DNA from: Sulfurovum sp. UBA12169
Lineage (GTDB): Bacteria > Campylobacterota > Campylobacteria > Campylobacterales > Sulfurovaceae
Assembly (NCBI GenBank): GCA_002742845.1
Contig: DLUH01000004.1
Span: forward strand, 1 to 64,000
Direction of reading: 5' to 3'
Length of the DNA: 64,000 bases
Shown: piece after piece, positions 58,116 to 64,000 of the stretch
Position numbering within the stretch: position 1 is the stretch's first letter
Layout of the letters: each line of letters opens with the position of its first letter
Translations under genes and position numbers: made by a program
The notes under the pieces: generated by a model
Told to the model about the DNA's origin: nothing
The model's input: only the letters and a program-made list of their open reading frames with translations
Database searches by the model: none

Positions 58116-59948
58116 ATGAAACAAACATTAATGGGAAATGATGCGATTGCGTGGGGGCTTATCCATGCAAATGTGGATATGGTCAGCGGATATCCCGGAA
58201 CGCCTTCGAGCGAGATATTGAGCGGGGTTCAGAAGATCAAAAAGATGCTCAGCCTTCCGGTCTATGCGGAGTGGGGAGCCAACGAAAAGGTAGGGTTTGA
58301 GGTGGCCTATGCAGGCGCGATTGCAGGGAAAAGAACGTGTGCCACGATGAAACAGGTAGGGCTCAACGTGGCAAGCGATGCATTGATGAGTGCGGCATAT
58401 ATCGGCAATCTAGGAAGCATGCTGCTCGTTTCTGCCGACGACCCCGGATTTTACTCCTCCCAGACAGAGCAAGACAGTCGGGTGTTTGCAAAATTTGCAA
58501 GAATTCCCGTGCTCGATCCTTCAACACCCCAGGATGCGTATGATTTTACAAAACTCGGAGTGGAGCTTTCTGAGAAATTCCAAATCCCCGTCATGCTTCG
58601 CCCGGTCATGCGCGTATGTCATGCGAGAGAAATTATCGAAATGGACGATGCCACAGAATTTAAGCCAAACGCGGGCAAGTTTGTACGCGATGTGCCAAGA
58701 TGGGGCGCAGTGCCCAGAGACGGCAGGTTTGTTCAAGGATTGGATCAGCTTGAGCGTGTTGAGACGATAGCCAAATACAATTGGGAGCATTTTTTAAAAC
58801 CGCAATTTGAGGCATACCAGGGCGGCGGACTGCTTATCATCACAAGCGGCACGGGGTACGGGTTTACGCAGGAGACGCTTAAAGATTTGGGTCTTGAAGC
58901 AGACGTTGTGAAAATCATCATGCCTTATCCTCTTCCGGCAAAAGAGATTCAAGCCCGTTTTGATGCCTACGAAAAGGTGCTTGTCGTCGAAGAGCCGTAT
59001 CCTTGCATCGAAGAACAGATCGCTCATCCCAAAGTTTACGGCAAAAATACAAATACTGTTCACAAAATCGACGAGATGAAAAAAGAGGAGATACTAAAAG
59101 CGCTCCAAAAGATAGAGTTTTACAAGGGTGAAAATATCTATGAAGCGCCAAAGATCGATTTGGGCTTTAGCGTTCCTGCGCGTCCGCCTGCCCTTTGTCC
59201 CGGATGTCCACATAGGGATGTTTATTATGCGATCATGAAGGTGTTTAAAAGAAAAAAATCCATCTATCCTTCAGATATCGGATGCTACACGTTAGGCATC
59301 GCACAAGGCGCGATCGATTCACTCTTGTGTATGGGCGCTTCGGTGGCTATGGCAAGCGGCTTTGCGCTGGCAGACCCTACCAAAGACGTGGTGGCAACGA
59401 TCGGGGACGGTACGTTTTTCCATTCGGGTATCCCGCCTCTTTTGAACGCGATCTATCAAGGACACAGATTTGTGCTGGTGATTTTGGACAACTCGACCAT
59501 TGCCATGACAGGAAGACAGGTAACCCCAAGCCGAGTCCACCGCCCTATCGATATTAAAAAGATCGTTGAAGGAATGGGGGTCGAGTGCATGGAGCATCAC
59601 TATAGTTATAAGATGCACGAAAATGTCGATTTTTTCAAAAAAGTCAAAGCAAAATATGAGGCAAATACTTCCGGTCCGACGGTTGTGGTGGTACGGGAGT
59701 TTTGTATTCTCGATGCGGAACGTGCGCCTGATTTCGTTCCCAGCATTTACGTGAAAGTGGATGAAGAGTTGTGTGTGGCATGCGATCAGTGTACCACCGT
59801 GTATAAATGCCCTCCTATGTCTTACAACGAAAAAGGCAAAATCGAGATAGATCCTTTCTTGTGTGCAGGATGCGCAGGATGCCTTGAAGTAGTCTGTCCT
59901 ACGGATGCATTTATCGTTGATGAAAATTATCTCAAAAAGGGGATGTAG
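58116..59948 (+). CDS. iorA: Indolepyruvate ferredoxin oxidoreductase, alpha subunit
   Basis: A 610-residue thiamine-diphosphate enzyme that oxidatively decarboxylates aryl pyruvates to aryl-acetyl-CoA with reduction of ferredoxin. The N-terminal pyrimidine-binding domain begins MGNDAIAWGLIHANVDMVSG; the TPP motif is GDGTFFHSGIPPLLNAIYQG; and the C-terminus carries ferredoxin clusters (CVACDQCTTVYKCPP and CAGCAGCLEVVCP). The beta subunit and a phenylacetate-CoA ligase follow, so the operon handles aromatic amino acid carbon skeletons in one or the other direction. Confidence 0.93.
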   Translation: MKQTLMGNDAIAWGLIHANVDMVSGYPGTPSSEILSGVQKIKKMLSLPVYAEWGANEKVGFEVAYAGAIAGKRTCATMKQVGLNVASDALMSAAYIGNLGSMLLVSADDPGFYSSQTEQDSRVFAKFARIPVLDPSTPQDAYDFTKLGVELSEKFQIPVMLRPVMRVCHAREIIEMDDATEFKPNAGKFVRDVPRWGAVPRDGRFVQGLDQLERVETIAKYNWEHFLKPQFEAYQGGGLLIITSGTGYGFTQETLKDLGLEADVVKIIMPYPLPAKEIQARFDAYEKVLVVEEPYPCIEEQIAHPKVYGKNTNTVHKIDEMKKEEILKALQKIEFYKGENIYEAPKIDLGFSVPARPPALCPGCPHRDVYYAIMKVFKRKKSIYPSDIGCYTLGIAQGAIDSLLCMGASVAMASGFALADPTKDVVATIGDGTFFHSGIPPLLNAIYQGHRFVLVILDNSTIAMTGRQVTPSRVHRPIDIKKIVEGMGVECMEHHYSYKMHENVDFFKKVKAKYEANTSGPTVVVVREFCILDAERAPDFVPSIYVKVDEELCVACDQCTTVYKCPPMSYNEKGKIEIDPFLCAGCAGCLEVVCPTDAFIVDENYLKKGM

Positions 59949-59949
59949 T

Positions 59950-60474
59950 ATGAAGTATCAAATCGTCATCGCCGGATTCGGCGGGCAAGGGGTGGTTTTT
60001 TTGGTCAAAGTGCTTGCCATTTGTGCGGGAAATCGGGATATTGCCTTTTTGGGCACAGAAAATCACGGAATGAGCCAAAGGGGAGGGGCTGTCAGCTGCG
60101 ATATCAAAATCGGCGATTTTACAAATCCGGTTATTGATAAAAACCAAGCCGACGTCATCATAGGGCTTGATTCCAACGAGAGTTTAAGAAATATTGCCTT
60201 TTTGAAAACCGGCGGTACAATGGTCGTGAATGCCAAACCGGACTATCCTTCTTTGCCTTTTGCTGTCGCAAGAGCGGATGCCAATGCAAAGGCGTTGCAA
60301 GGAGCGTTCCCCATCCAGGGGCTGAACGTGTATATGCTCGGGGTTGCTTTGGCCGGGGTGAAGGATTTTCCGTTCAGCGTCGAAGAGGTAGAAAAAGCTA
60401 TTGCACAGATGAATCCAAAAGTTGCGCAGCAAAATATTGAAATTTTGCAGATGGCGATGAATGATTGTAAATGA
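59950..60474 (+). CDS. iorB: Indolepyruvate ferredoxin oxidoreductase, beta subunit
   Basis: A 174-residue gamma-type oxidoreductase domain: VIAGFGGQGVVFLVKVLA and ENHGMSQRGGAVSCDIKIGD are the conserved motifs. It completes IorA. The ATG at 59950 lies two bases after the iorA stop and AAAAGGGGATG lies before it. Its stop codon overlaps the start of paaK. Confidence 0.92.
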   Translation: MKYQIVIAGFGGQGVVFLVKVLAICAGNRDIAFLGTENHGMSQRGGAVSCDIKIGDFTNPVIDKNQADVIIGLDSNESLRNIAFLKTGGTMVVNAKPDYPSLPFAVARADANAKALQGAFPIQGLNVYMLGVALAGVKDFPFSVEEVEKAIAQMNPKVAQQNIEILQMAMNDCK

Positions 60475-61802
60475 TGGGGGACACAAAAGAGATGATTTGG
60501 AATAAAATTGAAAGCAGTCCAAGAGAAACGATTGAGCAGCTTCAGCTGTCGCGGCTAAAAGATACCGTGCAAAGAGTATACACTCTCACGCCTTTTTATT
60601 GTCAGAAATTTGAACAATCGGGCATAAAGCCAGAAGATATCACCTCTTTAAGCGATATCAAAAAACTTCCCTTTACCACCAAAAAAGATCTGCGCGCACA
60701 CTATCCGTTCGGACTTTTTACCGTTCCCATGAGCGAGGTCGTTAGAATTCACAGTTCGAGCGGAACAACCGGAAAGCCCACCGTCGTAGGATATACACAG
60801 TCGGATATGGAGGTTTGGGACGAGGTCATGGCAAGAGTATTTACAATGGCCGGAACAACCGCAGAAGATATTGTCCACAACGGATACGGCTATGGACTTT
60901 TTACCGGAGGCCTGGGAATGCATAACGGCGTGCAAAAAGTGGGCGCAACGATCGTTCCTGCCAGCAGCGGTTTTACGGAAAGGCAGTTAATGCTGATGAA
61001 AGATTTTGGCGCAACGATTTTGGCGGTGACGCCTTCTTTCGCACTGCACATGGCCGAAGTTGCAAAAAAAGCCGGATCTGATTATCTGAAGGATTATAAA
61101 CTCAAAGCGGGTGTCTTCGGCGCGGAACCTACTTCAAAAGGGTTGAAAGAAGAAGTAAGCAAAGCATGGGGGATAGACTATCACGAAGTATACGGGCTCA
61201 GCGAGATTATCGGACCTGGCGTTGCGTGCAGCTGCAAAAAGTCCGACCTTTTGCATGTCTTTGAAGACCATTTTTTTGTCGAGATTATCGATCCGGCAAC
61301 GGGAGAAGAAGTACCCGAAGGCCAAAGGGGAGAACTGGTGATCACCCCGCTTACCAAACAAGCGCTGCTGCTGTTAAGATACAGAACGGGCGACATTACC
61401 TCTATCACGAAAGAACCATGCCGATGCGGCAGAACGATGTTAAGAATGGAGTCTATCGTAGGAAGAACAGATGATATGCTCATCATCGGCGGCGTGAACG
61501 TCTATCCTTCTCAGATTGAGCATGTCATTTCCAATGCGTATGGCGTGACGTTGAATTATCAGATTATCGCCGATAAAAAAGGCTACCTGGACAAGCTGGA
61601 AATTCATATCGAAGTGAGCGATGAGATCGTATGCGATAATGTTGCCCAGATGGAAAATATCAAAAAAAGTATCCAGGCGGCGTTGTTGAACAATCTCTAC
61701 ATCAATGCGACCGTCAGGCTGGTAGAGCCAAGAAGCATAGAGCGCAGCATGGGCAAAGCAGTAAGAATTATTGACAAAAGGAAATCCGATGAGCAAAATT
61801 AA
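60471..61802 (+). CDS. paaK: Phenylacetate-CoA ligase family protein
   Basis: A 443-residue AMP-forming ligase. The adenylation motif is HSSSGTTGKPTVVGYT, followed by YGLSEIIGPGVA, YRTGDIT and the C-terminal GRTDDMLIIGGVNVYP. It activates aryl acetates as CoA esters. In iorAB operons it can run with Ior towards aryl pyruvates (assimilating phenylacetate or indoleacetate) or back. It overlaps iorB by four bases and the ACT gene by 14 bases. Confidence 0.9.
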   Translation: MMGDTKEMIWNKIESSPRETIEQLQLSRLKDTVQRVYTLTPFYCQKFEQSGIKPEDITSLSDIKKLPFTTKKDLRAHYPFGLFTVPMSEVVRIHSSSGTTGKPTVVGYTQSDMEVWDEVMARVFTMAGTTAEDIVHNGYGYGLFTGGLGMHNGVQKVGATIVPASSGFTERQLMLMKDFGATILAVTPSFALHMAEVAKKAGSDYLKDYKLKAGVFGAEPTSKGLKEEVSKAWGIDYHEVYGLSEIIGPGVACSCKKSDLLHVFEDHFFVEIIDPATGEEVPEGQRGELVITPLTKQALLLLRYRTGDITSITKEPCRCGRTMLRMESIVGRTDDMLIIGGVNVYPSQIEHVISNAYGVTLNYQIIADKKGYLDKLEIHIEVSDEIVCDNVAQMENIKKSIQAALLNNLYINATVRLVEPRSIERSMGKAVRIIDKRKSDEQN

Positions 61803-62208
61803 GCAGCTTTCCGTTTTTATGGAGAACAAAAAAGGAGAATTGAGCGACGTCATGACTCTCCTTTCGCAAAACAACATTTCGATCAAATCGATCAATCTGG
61901 TGGATTCGGCTGATTTTGGAATTTTAAAGCTGATCGTGGATGAGGAACAAAAAACAAAGCATATCTTGGATGAAGCCGGATTTTCGGTAAAAATCGTTGA
62001 TGTTTTTGCCGTTGCCATAGATGATCATGTGGGCAGTTTTCACGAGGTTGTCTCGGCGCTTTCGCAAAATGATATCAACATCGAGTATACCTATACTGTC
62101 AACAACGGCCAAAACGGTGCATTCGTTTTTAAAGTGGGTGCCGGCGATTTTCAAAAAGCAACAGAAGCGTTAAGCAAAGCAGGCGTACAATTGCTGCAAA
62201 AAATATAA
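61789..62208 (+). CDS. ACT-domain protein
   Basis: A 139-residue protein of two tandem ACT units (KIKQLSVFMENKKGELSDVM at the N-terminus, and VFAVAIDDHVGSFHEVVSAL from about residue 70). Stand-alone double ACT proteins follow paaK in many iorAB operons and probably bind an amino acid to tune the pathway. The ATG at 61789 lies inside the end of paaK. Confidence 0.85.
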   Translation: MSKIKQLSVFMENKKGELSDVMTLLSQNNISIKSINLVDSADFGILKLIVDEEQKTKHILDEAGFSVKIVDVFAVAIDDHVGSFHEVVSALSQNDINIEYTYTVNNGQNGAFVFKVGAGDFQKATEALSKAGVQLLQKI

Positions 62209-62219
62209 GCGGGGATCCT

Positions 62220-62642
62220 TTGGACAAAAGCGAAGTAGAAAAAGAAGATATCGATTTTTTGCAGCATATCGGCGGAGAACTTATCAATTTAAGCGACGGG
62301 TATGCGGAAGTTGCCTTTGAGATACAGCCTTATCATAAGCAGCATCACGGTACCGTGCACGGCGGAGCTATCGCAACGCTGGCGGATCATACAGGGTGGT
62401 ATGCGGTCATCTCCGAAATACCCAGCGGCTTTAGCAGCGTGACGATAGAACTGAAGGTAAACTATCTCAAGCCTGCCGCCGGAGAAGTGCTCAGTGCGCA
62501 AGCAAAAGTGATCAACCGGACAAAAAGAACGGCGTTTGCCACGATAGAGATTTTTGCAAAAGACACATTGATTGCTTATGCAACGGGGACATACGCCGTT
62601 TTTCAAGAGAGAGAAAATGCTCACACCCAAAGAGATAAGTAA
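62220..62642 (+). CDS. PaaI-type hotdog thioesterase
   Basis: A 140-residue hotdog-fold protein with HGTVHGGAIATLADHTGWYA, in which the GG and Asp are the PaaI active-site motif, and KVNYLKPAAGEVLSAQAKV. It would hydrolyse aryl- or acyl-CoA, preventing CoA from being trapped in the PaaK/Ior pathway. Start is TTG with GGGGAT upstream. The end overlaps the following gene by 26 bases. Confidence 0.85.
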   Translation: MDKSEVEKEDIDFLQHIGGELINLSDGYAEVAFEIQPYHKQHHGTVHGGAIATLADHTGWYAVISEIPSGFSSVTIELKVNYLKPAAGEVLSAQAKVINRTKRTAFATIEIFAKDTLIAYATGTYAVFQERENAHTQRDK

Positions 62643-63051
62643 ACTGTTTGAAGTACAGGTCAATACGCTGTACAATTGGCAAAAAACAAAACCAAAACTG
62701 TATCGGTATTTGCAAAATGCAGACTACAACATCCAAAAAAATGATGAGATCAACGTTTTGCTGCAAGAATACGCAGTGACGGTACAGTTTAATTTCACTA
62801 TAGAAGAGATCCTTTATCTGGTACATTCCAAGACGGAACTTTTGTCGATAGAGGACATTAAAAATTTTGAAAAGATATTTATGGGGGCAGAGTATAAAAA
62901 CATTCCCGAAAATCCGATCCTCTTTTCTATCTATGATAAAATTTTGGGATTAAATATCATCGAAAAGTATATTTTTTATAAAAAAATCTACAAATACAGA
63001 CAGTCGCCTGATATCAAGATCCATGAATTTTTTAGCGAGTTTCTTGCGTGA
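62617..63051 (+). CDS. Unknown protein with HTH-like N-terminus
   Basis: A 144-residue soluble, Lys-rich protein. The N-terminus, MLTPKEISKLFEVQVNTLYN, looks like a helix-turn-helix of the MerR/terminase small-subunit kind; the rest is alpha-helical without recognisable motifs. The ATG at 62617 lies inside the thioesterase gene, and its stop overlaps the exporter gene by four bases, so it is expressed with the ior operon. It may regulate that operon, by position only. Confidence 0.55.
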   Translation: MLTPKEISKLFEVQVNTLYNWQKTKPKLYRYLQNADYNIQKNDEINVLLQEYAVTVQFNFTIEEILYLVHSKTELLSIEDIKNFEKIFMGAEYKNIPENPILFSIYDKILGLNIIEKYIFYKKIYKYRQSPDIKIHEFFSEFLA

Positions 63052-63662
63052 TTTTCTCTTTTATAGAAGGTTTTTTGCTGGGAGCCGGCGCAGCTGTTCC
63101 GCTTGGTCCGATCAATCTTTTGATCATGAATGAAGCTATCAGAGAGTATAAAAACGGCGTGATGATAGGTCTGGGCGCTATGAGCGCAGACATTACCTAC
63201 CTGCTTTTCATTTTATTTGGAATCATCGCCTATCTCAATCAGCCCTTTGTACTCAATGTTATTTCGTTGGCAGGAGGAATATTTTTGCTCTATCTTGCCT
63301 GGAATATTTTCAAAGGCAGAAAAAAGCCTCTAGCGGACATTGCGGCGGATACGGCGCAAAAAAATGCATTGAAGCTGTATATAAAAGGGTACCTTTTGAC
63401 GTTGTTAAATCCCTATACTATCGCTTTTTGGCTAAGTGCTGCAGGGTATGTTGCAAGTAAAAATCTGGATTTTTTCATTACATTTTTTGGCTTGTTTAGT
63501 GCTATCTTTCTTTGGATAACACTGATGCCGCTCATTATCTATAAGACAAAACATAAAATCTCCCATACTCTTTCCCATAGGATTCATCTTGTCTCTTCGC
63601 TTATTCTTTTTGGATTTGGAACGATGATGCTGATGAATTTTGTTTCTCATTTTCACGTTTAA
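63048..63662 (+). CDS. LysE/RhtB-family exporter
   Basis: A 204-residue membrane protein with six TM segments and the LysE signature GAGAAVPLGPINLLIMNEAI near the N-terminus and LLTLLNPYTIAFWLS around residue 115. It exports amino acids or related compounds. It starts at GTG overlapping the preceding stop codon. As the last gene of the ior operon, it may export amino acids made or spared by that pathway. Confidence 0.85.
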   Translation: MIFSFIEGFLLGAGAAVPLGPINLLIMNEAIREYKNGVMIGLGAMSADITYLLFILFGIIAYLNQPFVLNVISLAGGIFLLYLAWNIFKGRKKPLADIAADTAQKNALKLYIKGYLLTLLNPYTIAFWLSAAGYVASKNLDFFITFFGLFSAIFLWITLMPLIIYKTKHKISHTLSHRIHLVSSLILFGFGTMMLMNFVSHFHV

Positions 63663-64000
63663 AACTTTTGTGCAGGTTTCTCTTTTTTGCATCGCGAATG
63701 ACAGAGATACTTTTATATATTGCTATGAAATACTACGCTGCATATAGTGGAAAGTGTGAGAACGGCAAAAACTAACCCATTAACATTGAGGCGGTATTCG
63801 CCTACAATTATAAAAATCCATAGGAAACCAAAGATGACACAACAACAAATAAGTAAACTTTTAGACTTGCCGGAGAGAATACTAAGAGATTGAAACTTGC
63901 CTCTTTCAACATGTTTAATCAAAAATTGTTCTAGCAAGACAAAATATGTCTAATCGTTTTATTATAATTTTTAAAATAATAGGACATTTTTGACAGAATT
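63663..64000. other. Gene-poor right end of the window
   Basis: No convincing gene is seen in these 338 bases. A minus-strand frame (63713-63937) codes for a possible two-TM peptide but has a TTG start without a ribosome binding site. A TATAAT-like sequence at about 63961-63967 (TTATAAT) may be the promoter of a gene beyond the edge. Confidence 0.5.

Noticed and set aside
63713-63937. Minus-strand frame for a 74-residue two-TM peptide
   Set aside because: TTG start, no Shine-Dalgarno and no recognisable family; mentioned only under the right-end entry.

Overview
The window looks like Campylobacterota (Epsilonproteobacteria), most likely a sulfur- or hydrogen-oxidising denitrifier of the Sulfurovum/Sulfurimonas kind. 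Grounds: a napAGHBFLD-type periplasmic nitrate reductase cluster with the lineage-typical napL, a Helicobacter-type cysteine-rich Sel1-repeat protein, an indolepyruvate oxidoreductase/PaaK operon, AT-rich DNA and AAGGA-type ribosome binding sites. I assign no genus. I saw no rRNA, tRNA, CRISPR array or transposase.

Layout. 0-6.4 kb: envelope proteins, an orphan HEPN-like gene, a marR-SDR pair, a Sel1 protein, and a divergent S24 repressor/Y-family polymerase pair. 6.4-11.9 kb: a tolC-MFP-RND efflux operon. 12.0-16.5 kb: a complete plasmid-type replicon with helicase-like ATPase, about 12 iterons, Rep initiator, ParA, ParB and four copies of a parS-like palindrome (two of them inside parB). 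16.6-24 kb: norCB with small accessory genes, a cytochrome cd1-type nirS and a porin. 24-26.3 kb: a pentaheme cytochrome and a divergent GAPDH. 26.3-30.2 kb: an anaerobic ribonucleotide reductase operon in which NrdD ends before its glycyl-radical domain and a separate 57-residue gene supplies that domain. 30.1-37.6 kb: c-type cytochromes, a TrpD2-like protein and the heme d1 pathway (nirJ, nirF, cobA, a fused nirDLGH and a Met8-like dehydrogenase), with a CRP/FNR regulator. 37.6-40.6 kb: a DUF2249 / 12-TM / DUF59 / globin-PsiE operon. 40.7-49 kb: the nap operon. 49.3-53.4 kb: an RND/MMPL protein, a Fic protein and an SRPBCC protein. 53.5-57.9 kb: a second module (FmdE-like, hemerythrin, DUF2249, 12-TM) plus a hemerythrin-PAS protein and a MOSC protein. 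58.1-63.7 kb: iorAB, paaK, ACT, thioesterase, an unknown gene and a LysE exporter.

How it fits together. Nap reduces nitrate to nitrite, the cd1 enzyme nitrite to NO, and NorCB NO to N2O; nos genes are not in the window. Heme d1 for NirS can be made by the CobA, Met8, NirDLGH, NirJ and NirF genes found here. Nine FNR-type palindromes (TTGAY-N4-RTCAA) precede nor, nirS, nrdD, the TrpD2-like gene, nirDLGH/met8, both DUF2249/12-TM modules and napA. Most lie where a class II activator site should be, about 41.5 bp from the start predicted by a TATAAT-like -10. The CRP/FNR protein encoded at 35.2 kb has the FNR-type E..SR recognition helix but no N-terminal iron-sulfur cysteines, so it is the obvious candidate regulator.

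Best leads for new biology: the split NrdD with a free-standing glycyl-radical subunit; the two paralogous, FNR-boxed DUF2249 + 12-TM modules of unknown function; the globin-PsiE fusion; the three-heme NapB; and the plasmid-type origin, which suggests the denitrification genes may lie on a secondary replicon. All alignments were made by eye from recall; no database search was possible.
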